The notes under the pieces: model-generated | Databases searched by the model: none | Told to the model about the DNA's origin: nothing | What the model saw: only the letters and a program-made list of their open reading frames with translations | Assembly (NCBI GenBank): GCA_035575035.1 | Contig: DATLYH010000093.1 | Location: forward strand, 1-6,460 | Direction: 5' to 3' | Source of the DNA: DATLYH01 sp035575035 | GTDB lineage: Bacteria; Planctomycetota; Planctomycetia; Gemmatales; Gemmataceae | DNA: 6,460 nt | Translations under genes and position numbers: made by a program | Shown here: positions 1 to 5,735 of the stretch, piece after piece | Layout: every line of letters begins with the position of its first letter | Position numbering within the stretch: position 1 is the first letter of the stretch

Positions 1-123
1 TTGGAGCGGTATCAGAAGCAAGTGCGTGGTCCCAAGAAGCCTCGCCCGCGAAGAGCGCGTTTCACCAAAGCCAAACACGTTGCAACTGCCCGGCTCCTGG
101 CCCAGGAGAAGAGCAGAAAATGA
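1..123 (+). CDS. C-terminal end of a probable IS transposase (partial, runs off left edge)
   Basis: Frame 1 is open from the left edge to a TGA at 121-123 and gives 40 residues. The tail is very basic, with a GPKKPRPRR stretch followed by KHVATARLLAQEKSRK. From memory, this arrangement (GPKKP, a basic run, then H-V-[AS]-T-A-R-L-L) matches the extreme C-terminus of IS4-type transposases that are abundant in Gemmata-like planctomycetes; I could not align it. No catalytic DDE residues lie inside the window, so the assignment depends on this tail and on the context: the next gene lacks its normal N-terminus, as expected if an element had inserted there. Alternatively it could be the C-terminus of another basic nucleic-acid-binding protein. 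Confidence 0.5.
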   Translation: MERYQKQVRGPKKPRPRRARFTKAKHVATARLLAQEKSRK

Positions 124-147
124 CACCTTCAAAGGGCTGGGGTGAGG
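1..147 (+). mobile_element. Probable right end of an insertion sequence
   Basis: Only about 25 bases separate the putative transposase stop (121-123) from the point where DUF1501 homology begins (about 148, the RAKNC stretch). That is the size expected for an IS terminal inverted repeat. The left end of the element is outside the window, so neither the inverted repeat nor a target duplication can be tested, and the right boundary is uncertain by roughly 10 bases. Confidence 0.35.
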
Positions 148-1380
148 AGGGCAAAGAACTGCATCCTGCTGTTCATGTGGGGCGGTCCGGCGCACCAGGA
201 AACCTTTGACCTCAAGCCCCACGCCCCCGAGGGCGTCCGGAGCATGTTCCGGCCGATCGCCACCAATGTGCCGGGCATCCACATCTGCGAGCATCTGCCG
301 AAGCTGGCCCGGATGGCCGACCGCTTCGCCATCGTCCGCTCGGTGACGCACACCGGCGTCAACCATGCCACCAGCGCCTACCACATGCTCACCGGCCACC
401 TGCACCCCAACGCCGGCGGCGGGCAGAAGGCGAGCCCCAACGACATGCCGAGCATCGGCTGCGCCGCGGCCCGCTTTGGCCGGCAGCCAAAGGATGTGCC
501 CGCCCACGTCGCCCTGCCGTCCCAGCTAGTCGAGGCGGACGGCCGCATCGTCCCCGGCCAGTTTGAGGGGATCCTCGGCAAACGCTACGCTCCCTTCTGG
601 GTCCTCGGCGACCCGACCCGCCCCGACTTCGCCATTGACACGCTCACCCTGCCCGACGACCTGGACGGGCAGCGCTTCCACGACCGCGTTCGCTTGCATG
701 CCGCCCTGGATCGGCGGGCCGAGGCGATCGCCCGGCTGCCGGCCGCCCAGGGGATGGGCAGTCATTACGAAAGGGCTTTCCAACTGCTTAGCTCGCCGGC
801 CGCGCGGCGGGCCTTCCGTCTGGCCGCCGAGCCGGCCCGGGTCCGCGACCGCTACGGCTGGCACCACTTTGGCCAGTCGTGCCTGCTGGCCCGGCGGTTG
901 GTGGAGGCGGGCGTGCCGCTGGTGACGGTCTTCTGGAATACCGGGGCGGCCGGGGCGCCGGGCAACTGGGACACACACGACAACAATGCCGAGCGGCTGA
1001 AGACGGTCCTGCTGCCGCCGTTCGAGCAGGCCTACACGGCGCTACTGGATGACCTGCACGGGCGCGGCCTGCTGGATGAGACCTTGGTGGTGTGGATGGG
1101 CGAGTTCGGCCGGACGCCGAAGATCAACAAGAATGCCGGCCGCGATCACTGGGGCTTCTGCCAGTCGGTGCTGCTGGCCGGCGGCGGCGTGCGCGGCGGG
1201 CAGGTCTACGGCTCCTCCGACGCTTCGGCCGCCTACGCTGCCGAGTTGCCGGTCAGCCCCGACGACCTGGCGGCCACGGTCTTTTACTGCCTCGGCATCC
1301 GGACGGACCAGGAGCTGCACGACGCCCAGGGCCGGCCGCTGCCGCTGTGCAAGGGCAAACCGGTGCTGGGGCTGTTCTGA
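142..1380 (+). CDS. DUF1501 family protein, lacking its N-terminal Tat signal region
   Basis: The product is 412 residues. Family members share the alkaline-phosphatase/sulfatase fold, are usually exported by the Tat pathway, and in planctomycetes are typically paired with DUF1549/DUF1553 (PSD1) proteins. Visible family motifs are WGGPAHQ at 13-19, NVPGIHICEHLPKLA at 42-56, HTGVNH at 70-75, NWDTHD at 275-280, GEFGRTPKIN at 320-329 and GRDHW at 333-337. The last three contain likely metal-site residues (D277, H279, E321, H336). The C-terminus looks complete. The N-terminus does not: family proteins normally carry about 35-45 residues with a twin-arginine leader before the position of RAKNC, whereas here only MR precedes it and a putative transposase tail ends 18 bases upstream. 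The GTG at 142 has an AAAGGG at 131-136 at usable spacing, so translation is possible, but the product would stay in the cytoplasm. Function is unknown for the family and doubtful for this copy. Confidence 0.85.
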   Translation: MRRAKNCILLFMWGGPAHQETFDLKPHAPEGVRSMFRPIATNVPGIHICEHLPKLARMADRFAIVRSVTHTGVNHATSAYHMLTGHLHPNAGGGQKASPNDMPSIGCAAARFGRQPKDVPAHVALPSQLVEADGRIVPGQFEGILGKRYAPFWVLGDPTRPDFAIDTLTLPDDLDGQRFHDRVRLHAALDRRAEAIARLPAAQGMGSHYERAFQLLSSPAARRAFRLAAEPARVRDRYGWHHFGQSCLLARRLVEAGVPLVTVFWNTGAAGAPGNWDTHDNNAERLKTVLLPPFEQAYTALLDDLHGRGLLDETLVVWMGEFGRTPKINKNAGRDHWGFCQSVLLAGGGVRGGQVYGSSDASAAYAAELPVSPDDLAATVFYCLGIRTDQELHDAQGRPLPLCKGKPVLGLF

Positions 1381-1388
1381 TACGGTAT

Positions 1389-1404
1389 CGCCCGACTTCG
1401 GGCG
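1389..1404 (+). terminator. GC-rich hairpin after the DUF1501 gene, possible terminator
   Basis: Nine bases after the DUF1501 stop, CGCCCG (1389-1394) and CGGGCG (1399-1404) form a perfect 6-bp stem around the loop ACTT. No U-tract follows, so it is not a canonical intrinsic terminator; it could stop transcription weakly or stabilise the 3' end. Confidence 0.3.
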
Positions 1405-1467
1405 CGCCCCGACGGCGGGAATGACCTGCTCGATCGCGATCCCATCGCCTGATTCCCTCTCGCAACC

Positions 1468-1473
1468 AAGGAG
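1468..1473 (+). promoter_or_regulatory. Shine-Dalgarno site AAGGAG that fixes the PIG-L relic start
   Basis: AAGGAG lies 8 bases before the ATG at 1482. The upstream in-frame GTG at 1473 overlaps this site, so the ATG at 1482 is the better start. Confidence 0.6.
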
Positions 1474-1481
1474 TGACAACC

Positions 1482-1773
1482 ATGCGACAAGGATACCGCT
1501 TGGCGGCGGTCTGTGGGCTGCTTGGCCTGGGGGCGGTTCTGACGGCTTGGGGCATGGCGCCGCCGCGAGAGCCCCCCTGGGTGCCGCCGCCAAGCGACGG
1601 CAAACTGCGGATCATCTGCTTCGGCGCCCACCCCGACGACGCCGAGTTCCAGGCGGCAGGCCGATATCGTCATGGCCCACCGCCCCTGGGACTATCACCC
1701 CGACCACCGCTACACAAGCGGCGCGGCTCCGGTTCGCTGGCAGGGAGGGTGTCGAAGGCGGCCTAGGCGGTGA
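1482..1773 (+). pseudogene. PIG-L/LmbE-type deacetylase pseudogene (internal deletion, frameshift, 3' truncation)
   Basis: Intact relatives are zinc-dependent N-acetylglucosaminyl deacetylases of about 250-300 residues that bind metal through an N-terminal (P/A)HPDD motif and a later HPDH motif. Starting at ATG 1482 there is an N-terminal hydrophobic segment (LAAVCGLLGLGAVLTAWG) that looks like a signal peptide. Then comes KLRIICFGAHPDDAEFQAAG, with HPDD encoded at 1629-1640. Homology jumps at about 1650-1661 into the +1 frame, which reads QADIVMAHRPWDYHPDHRYT, with HPDH at 1696-1707. In intact relatives roughly 90-110 residues separate the two motifs; here about 18 codons do. Recognisable sequence stops at about 1716. 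The shifted frame ends at the TGA at 1771-1773 and the original frame at the TAG at 1764-1766. The upstream SD and leader are preserved, so a short secreted peptide could still be made, but no active enzyme. The product name is secure; the role of the ancestral enzyme here is not. Confidence 0.82.
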
Positions 1774-1826
1774 TGCCGTGGTAGAGGCAGGCAACGCTCT
1801 TGTATTGACCGCGGTTGAGGGGGAAA

Positions 1827-2048
1827 ATGGTGTCGGCGGCAACCACGATGCTCGGAACAATCATTGGAGGCGGTGCGGGGGGCTGCGGCTGCATCCAATA
1901 CCATTTGCCCGAATCGGGTTGGTTCGCGGAGTTCTCACCCGAGGGCGGACAGCTGGCCAAACCCGGCGCGGCAACCGGCCGCACAAGTGGCGGCGGCAGA
2001 GGAGGGCTGTCTGTGACCGTGCCGACTTTACCCGAGGGACAGGAGTGA
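1827..2048 (+). CDS. Small hypothetical protein, 73 residues, weak candidate
   Basis: The ATG at 1827 follows a purine-rich GAGGGGG (1817-1823) at short spacing. The predicted product starts with a small-residue and glycine-rich segment (LGTIIGGGAGGCGC, about residues 9-22) that could insert weakly in a membrane or be part of a leader, followed by a glycine- and proline-rich tail ending PTLPEGQE. By my count about 70% of codons end in G or C, lower than in the solid genes nearby. Its stop (TGA at 2046-2048) overlaps AGGAG (2041-2045) and lies 9 bases before the next start at 2058, which would suit translational coupling. I recognise no family, and it may be a chance frame. Confidence 0.28.
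   Translation: MVSAATTMLGTIIGGGAGGCGCIQYHLPESGWFAEFSPEGGQLAKPGAATGRTSGGGRGGLSVTVPTLPEGQE
2041..2045 (+). promoter_or_regulatory. Probable Shine-Dalgarno AGGAG for the 419-residue protein gene
   Basis: AGGAG is the only good ribosome-binding sequence ahead of ATG 2058, but the 12-base spacing is longer than usual. No other in-frame start lies closer, and the N-terminal sequence from 2058 begins like a natural protein start. Confidence 0.4.
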
Positions 2049-2057
2049 TCAGCATCG

Positions 2058-3317
2058 ATGATTGACTCCGAGCGTTTGCTGGAACTGATTGAACAAGGGG
2101 TGGTCAAGCACGGGGGCGACCTCGGCGGTTGGACCCGCCACTTCGAGGGCGCGTTGCAGCTGTTCGACGGGCGGGTGACGCTCCGCGCCGAGGTGCAGGA
2201 TCCAGGCCCGTCCGCTGCCGGCAAGGCGGTCCACGCGCACGTGTTGACGACGCTGCATGAATATGATGACGAAGTGCTCGACGCCTGCCTGATGGGCCTA
2301 GGCAAGAATGCCAAGGCGGCGCTGGGCGAGGCGGCGCTGATCTGGATCACGGGCGTTGCCGGGCCGATCAAGTCGTTCCTGGATAACAAGCCGGTCTGTA
2401 TGACCTGTCAGGCGGGCGTGGCCGGGGGCGACGCTGCGCAAGGCTATTCTCCAGACAACTACGGCCTGCCCGGCCTCCGCGCCTATGTCGGGCCGGCGTT
2501 CGCGCGCGGGTTCAACGACTCGCGGGTTCAGGCGGCACTGGACGGCACGAAGCCGTGGTTCCGCTTCGCCGCCGAGTCGGCGGCGCCGCGCAGGGTACAC
2601 CTGGCGAAAGCTACCGTCGTCTCGAAAGGGAAAGAGGGGTGGAGCCGCGAGTTGGAGGTTGACGGGCATGACGTGTCCCACCACGACCCGGACTGGCCGG
2701 CCGGCGTGCGCGGCCCCGATTTCGGCTATCTGACGCGGTTCGCCGTGTTCGAGTTCCCTCCCAACTCTGCGGCGATCCGCCGGCGGGCGGAGCTGGAACG
2801 AACCATCCGCTATTTCGCCGAGAACTTCTCCCGGTATGATTCCGCCGACCGACTCATGGAAGAGATGGTCCGCCAGGGGTTTGACCCGGACCTGGTGCAT
2901 GAAGTGGAGTCCGTCTCGACAATCGCCTTCGGTCGCATCCTCTTCGAACAACAAGGGGTGCGGTATTCCCCGACCGTCATCCGTGCCCGTCGGGACGGCC
3001 GCGTCGAAACCGACGTCCCCCTGATGTCGATCCCGGCCTACTCCCGCGCCCGTGCGCTGGCCGTTCAATTGCGCGAAACGATGAAGCCGGACGACTTCCA
3101 GATGCTTTGCCTCTACAGCGCCGAATCGAACGTGATTCTGAAGGCGATGGAGGCCGAGGGCGACGGATTCGACTTCACCGAGCTGGCGTTGTTTCCGTGT
3201 GTCGTGCCGGATCGAGGCGTCAGCAATCAAACCATGAAGGCCGCACTGGCCACGCTGGATGCCCGGGTCCGACGGAACCGCCCGCCCAAGAAGAAACCGT
3301 GGTGGAAGTTCTGGTAG
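2058..3317 (+). CDS. Hypothetical protein: DUF6348-like N-terminal half plus unknown C-terminal domain
   Basis: The 419-residue product has no signal peptide or membrane segment and should be cytoplasmic. Residues 1 to about 215 resemble DUF6348 in my reading: a helical opening (MIDSERLLELIEQGVVKHG), a GGW at 23-25, then a β-region ending in LHEYDDEVLDACLMGLG followed by a helix, and a region around KPWFRFAAESAAPRRVHLA. A charged linker (RRRAELERTIRYFAENF, from about 241) leads into a second domain of about 160 residues that I cannot name, and the protein ends in a basic-aromatic KKKPWWKFW tail. The frame is intact and codon use is GC-rich, unlike the decayed genes on either side. It lies immediately before an Rhs/YD-repeat remnant, a position where immunity or toxin-associated genes occur, so an immunity-like role is possible but rests only on location. 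The DUF6348 call is from memory and moderate; that this is a real gene is firm. Confidence 0.75.
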   Translation: MIDSERLLELIEQGVVKHGGDLGGWTRHFEGALQLFDGRVTLRAEVQDPGPSAAGKAVHAHVLTTLHEYDDEVLDACLMGLGKNAKAALGEAALIWITGVAGPIKSFLDNKPVCMTCQAGVAGGDAAQGYSPDNYGLPGLRAYVGPAFARGFNDSRVQAALDGTKPWFRFAAESAAPRRVHLAKATVVSKGKEGWSRELEVDGHDVSHHDPDWPAGVRGPDFGYLTRFAVFEFPPNSAAIRRRAELERTIRYFAENFSRYDSADRLMEEMVRQGFDPDLVHEVESVSTIAFGRILFEQQGVRYSPTVIRARRDGRVETDVPLMSIPAYSRARALAVQLRETMKPDDFQMLCLYSAESNVILKAMEAEGDGFDFTELALFPCVVPDRGVSNQTMKAALATLDARVRRNRPPKKKPWWKFW

Positions 3318-3688
3318 CCGAGCGGACGGAATACGGCTTCGATGACGCGGGCAACCTTAGCGGCATCACCTAGAAGGTCGGCGCGACCGTGGTGCTCACC
3401 GCGACCCTGGGTTACGATCCCCTCAACCGTCTGACTTCACGAGTGAACAAGGACGACGCCAACAACACGCTATCGAGCTTCAGCTACGCGCGAGCACTCG
3501 ACGGGCAGATCACCAGCCTGACGGAGACGGCCAAGCAGCCTGACGGTACGAGCATCACCACGACGGCCAACTACACCTACGACGCGCTGAACCGTCTGGT
3601 GCGGGAGCAAGTCGATGCCGCCGGGACCGTGGCTGATTACACCATTGACTACACGCTGGACCTGCTGGGCAATCGGCTGATGACCACG
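3318..3688 (+). pseudogene. Rhs/YD-repeat protein fragment with an in-frame TAG (pseudogene)
   Basis: Frame 2 encodes several YD-repeat units typical of Rhs/RHS-core proteins, which are normally very large β-shell-forming secreted or surface polypeptides carrying a C-terminal toxin. Visible units are TEYGFDDAGNLSGIT (from 3326), GYDPLNRLTS (from 3410), NYTYDALNRLVRE (from 3569) and DYTLDLLGNRL (to about 3679). A TAG at 3371-3373 interrupts the frame just after the first unit; the same frame resumes with identical register, so this is a nonsense change, not a frameshift. The recognisable part starts right after the previous gene's stop and ends at about 3688, after LMTT. No N-terminal part, no conserved RHS-core end motif and no toxin domain is present. 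The frame from GTG 3389 stays open to 3865, but its last 59 codons have no YD character. It is a remnant of an orphan Rhs module. Confidence 0.8.
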
Positions 3689-3957
3689 CCCCCACGGCTG
3701 GCATGGATTCTTTTGCGTAGCAACCGGGTCCTGCGCTCGGCAGGGGTTGCCCTTAAGGGCCGAGCTTGCAGGAACGCGCGTGGGGTCCTCATTTGCTGTC
3801 CCGGCGCCGTTAGGCATCTTTCCCATTCCTCCAGGGTGGTGGCCATGTTCGCCTCGGGGCTGTAAGGTGTATCCCGACGCCCCTTATGAGGCCCAACGAT
3901 AGGATCGCCCCGGCTGCCTGGGCGCTAAGCGTCCTTCTCACCCGACGGACCCCAAGC
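3689..3957. other. Gap without a recognisable gene, between the Rhs remnant and the amidohydrolase
   Basis: These 269 bases hold no identifiable coding sequence. The plus frame continuing from the Rhs fragment to 3865 is cysteine- and arginine-rich and looks non-coding. On the minus strand a 65-codon frame from ATG 3846 (starting MATTLEEWERCL, with GAGG a few bases upstream) is the best small-gene candidate, but I recognise nothing in it. An imperfect inverted repeat occupies 3729-3773. The promoter of the amidohydrolase gene should lie here, but I see no convincing -35/-10 pair. Confidence 0.5.
3729..3773. repeat. Imperfect inverted repeat with an internal 12-bp palindrome
   Basis: The left arm TCCTGC-GCTCGGC (3729-3741) pairs with the right arm GCCGAGC-TT-GCAGGA (3759-3773): 13 base pairs with a 2-base bulge. 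Inside the loop, AGGG (3742-3745) can pair with CCCT (3750-3753). The right part also contains the perfect palindrome GCCCTTAAGGGC (3749-3760), an alternative pairing. No T-tract follows on either strand, so it is not a standard terminator. It could be a dispersed repeat, an element end or a protein-binding site. Confidence 0.55.
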
Positions 3958-5514
3958 ATGTTTGACCTGCTCATCACCGGCGGCCGGATTGTGGACGGCA
4001 GCGGTCTTCCCTGGTTCCGGGCCGATGTCGGCATCAAAGGGGACCGGATCGTTGCCGTCGGATCGCTCGCCAATGGGGCGGCGCCGGCCGAGGCGCGGGT
4101 CCGCATCGACGCGGCCGACAAGGTGGTGGCCCCTGGTTTCATCGATGCCCATGTCCACGGCGACCTGATGCTCCTGGCCGACCCTTACCACGAGCCGGCC
4201 ATCCGCCAAGGGGTGACAACCTACCTCCTTGGCCAGGACGGCGTGGCCATGGCGCCGGCGTCGCCGGCCACCCTCGACTACATGCGCCGCTACACCGCGG
4301 GCTTCAGCGGCAACCCCGAGCTGCCGCAGCGCTGGTCCAGCATGGCCGAGTACCTCGCCTGCTTCGACCGCACCACCGCGGTGAACGTCGCCTGCCTGGT
4401 GCCCAACGGCAACGTGCGGATGGAGGTGATGGGCCTGGCCACCCGGCCGCCGACCGCCGACGAGTTGACGCGGATGGCCCGGCTGGTGGCCGAGGCGATG
4501 GAGCAGGGGGCGGTCGGCCTGTCGAGCGGGCTCGACTACATCCCCAGCCTCTACGCCGACACCGAGGAGTTGATCGCCTTGTGCAAGGCGATCGCCCCTT
4601 ACGGCGGCGTCTACGTCACCCATATGCGCCGCTACGACCCGGATGGCGTCCTCGGCTCAATGGACGAGGTCTACCGCATCGGCCGGGAGGCGGGGGTGGC
4701 GGTGCATATCTCGCACTTCAACAGCCGGGCCGACTTGGTGCTGCCGAAGATCGACGCGGGCCGGGCCGACGGCATCGACGTGACCTACGACTTGTACTGC
4801 TATCTAGCCGGCTCATCGATCCTGGGGATGGTGGCCTTGCCGCCGTGGGTGCAGGAGGGGGGAATCGACGCGACACTGGCCCGGCTGCGCGACCCGGCCA
4901 TTCGCGGCCGGCTGCGTGGGTCGTTGGTCGGCCCGCGCGGTCCGCTGGAGGCGGTTCGCCTGAGTTACGTGGCGGCGCCGGCGTACCGTCACCTGGAAGG
5001 GTTGACCCTGGAGGAGGCGGCCCGCCAGACCGGGCAGGAGATCGGCGAGCTGGTCTGTGAGGTGCTGGCGGCATCGGAGATGGCGGTCGGCTGCGTGGTG
5101 CCGCACCTGAACCGGACGCTGGAGGACGTGCGTCAGCTGATGGTCCACCCGGCGCACATGGCGGGCAGCGACGGCATCTTCACCGGCAGCCGGCCGCACC
5201 CACGCGGCTGGGGCTGCTTTGCCCGCTACCTGGGCCATCATGTGCGCGACCGCACCTGGACGCTGGAACAGGCGGTGCAGCATCTGTCGGCCCATGCCGC
5301 CCGGCGCTTCGGCCTGAAGGACCGCGGCCTGCTGCGCGAGGGGATGGCGGCCGACGTGGTGGTCTTCGACCCGGACAAGGTAGCCGATCACGCCACCTAT
5401 GAGGACGGCCGGCGGCCGGCGTCGGGGATGGAACATGTGATCGTCAACGGCGAGTTGGTGTTGCACCACGGACAACGGACGAAGGCGCTGCCGGGGCGGG
5501 CGCTACGGCGGTGA
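3958..5514 (+). CDS. Amidohydrolase, N-acyl-D-amino-acid deacylase (D-aminoacylase) family
   Basis: The 518-residue product belongs to the amidohydrolase superfamily, D-aminoacylase-like branch. Such enzymes hydrolyse N-acyl-D-amino acids or related amides at a zinc centre. The N-terminal β-sandwich strand MFDLLITGGRIVDGSGLP is followed by PGFIDAHVHGD with the metal-binding HxH at H65/H67. GQDG at 92-95 follows, then THM with H222, HISH with H250/H253, and GSDG at 403-406 with the expected catalytic aspartate D405. The C-terminus returns to the β-sandwich (GMAADVVVFDPDKV, then HVIVNGELVLHHG), as expected of a full-length protein. Classical D-aminoacylases have a zinc-bridging cysteine in a GNCG motif; here the corresponding position appears to be Asp94, so substrate and metal use may differ. 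ATG 3958 is chosen because family proteins begin at MFDLLI; the in-frame ATG at 3886 would add 24 atypical residues and has no SD. No strong SD precedes 3958. No signal peptide is seen, so the protein is probably cytoplasmic. Confidence 0.88.
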   Translation: MFDLLITGGRIVDGSGLPWFRADVGIKGDRIVAVGSLANGAAPAEARVRIDAADKVVAPGFIDAHVHGDLMLLADPYHEPAIRQGVTTYLLGQDGVAMAPASPATLDYMRRYTAGFSGNPELPQRWSSMAEYLACFDRTTAVNVACLVPNGNVRMEVMGLATRPPTADELTRMARLVAEAMEQGAVGLSSGLDYIPSLYADTEELIALCKAIAPYGGVYVTHMRRYDPDGVLGSMDEVYRIGREAGVAVHISHFNSRADLVLPKIDAGRADGIDVTYDLYCYLAGSSILGMVALPPWVQEGGIDATLARLRDPAIRGRLRGSLVGPRGPLEAVRLSYVAAPAYRHLEGLTLEEAARQTGQEIGELVCEVLAASEMAVGCVVPHLNRTLEDVRQLMVHPAHMAGSDGIFTGSRPHPRGWGCFARYLGHHVRDRTWTLEQAVQHLSAHAARRFGLKDRGLLREGMAADVVVFDPDKVADHATYEDGRRPASGMEHVIVNGELVLHHGQRTKALPGRALRR

Positions 5515-5735
5515 GCGGCAGGTCCAAGATTTTTTCTTCCCTTGATCGTCGGTATACGGCGACCCGGACGCGCAAACGCTCGCCAATCCGAGGAGGAAGA
5601 AGAGGGCCACCGGCGTGAAGCGGCCGACGACAATGCTGACCAGTTTGGAGGCGACTGGCGGTCGGCTGGGATTACAGGTCATGGGCATTGGCCACGGCAG
5701 GGCGGCCGCCATCGTCAGCAAAAGGGTATGACCTC
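5515..5735. other. Spacer between the amidohydrolase and the dehydrogenase; possible minus-strand coding relic
   Basis: The 221 bases contain a T-rich run (5529-5535) after the amidohydrolase gene, without a convincing hairpin ahead of it. On the minus strand the frame 5721-5503 encodes a strongly hydrophobic segment (FTPVALFFLLGLASV) followed by a polar DDQGKKK stretch, which resembles a signal peptide plus the start of a mature protein. It stops inside the 3' end of the amidohydrolase gene after about 72 codons, with no family match that I know. It may be a relic or chance. The promoter of the dehydrogenase gene probably lies in this spacer, but no clear motif is visible. Confidence 0.35.

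Larger units (their letters stand above)
1717..2057. other. Gene-poor stretch between the PIG-L relic and the 419-residue protein gene
   Basis: No recognisable family member is visible in these 341 bases. Two weak coding candidates compete. One is the plus-strand frame 1827-2048, described separately. The other is a minus-strand frame ending with a TAG at about 1763-1765, whose last 33 codons (ending LYHGITA) mostly end in G or C and follow a proline-rich stretch. That frame continues without a break into the antisense of the next gene, so no true start can be placed. The stretch may be the joint between rearranged blocks. Confidence 0.5.

Noticed and set aside
526..978. Long minus-strand frame antisense to DUF1501 (150 codons).
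   Set aside because: It is a shadow frame caused by high GC; the plus-strand frame carries clear family motifs throughout.
1473..1481. GTG 1473 as the start of the PIG-L relic.
   Set aside because: The GTG overlaps the AAGGAG that best serves ATG 1482, so it would lack its own ribosome site.
2298..3230. Minus-strand frame of 310 codons opposite the 419-residue protein gene.
   Set aside because: Its composition is typical of antisense frames in GC-rich genes, it has no recognisable motif, and the plus frame has a natural start, stop and domain-like sequence.
3805..3815. GTTAGGC (3809-3815) fits the integron attC core consensus GTTRRRY, and the complementary strand reads GCCTAAC.
   Set aside because: No matching partner site at the right distance closes an attC-like hairpin on either strand, and no cassette structure or integrase is present. 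A single 7-base match is expected by chance.
3689..3865. The 59 codons continuing the Rhs frame to the TAA at 3865 as a toxin or tip domain.
   Set aside because: The translation is Arg/Cys-rich without domain character and overlaps the inverted repeat; there is no conserved core-end motif before it.
3886..3957. Extended amidohydrolase start at ATG 3886, adding 24 residues.
   Set aside because: The family begins at the MFDLLI strand, the extension has no SD and does not resemble a standard signal peptide.
5494..5537. T-rich run after the amidohydrolase stop as an intrinsic terminator.
   Set aside because: The only pairing ahead of it is a 4-bp CGCT/AGCG stem with a 9-base loop, separated from the T-run, which is too weak to call.
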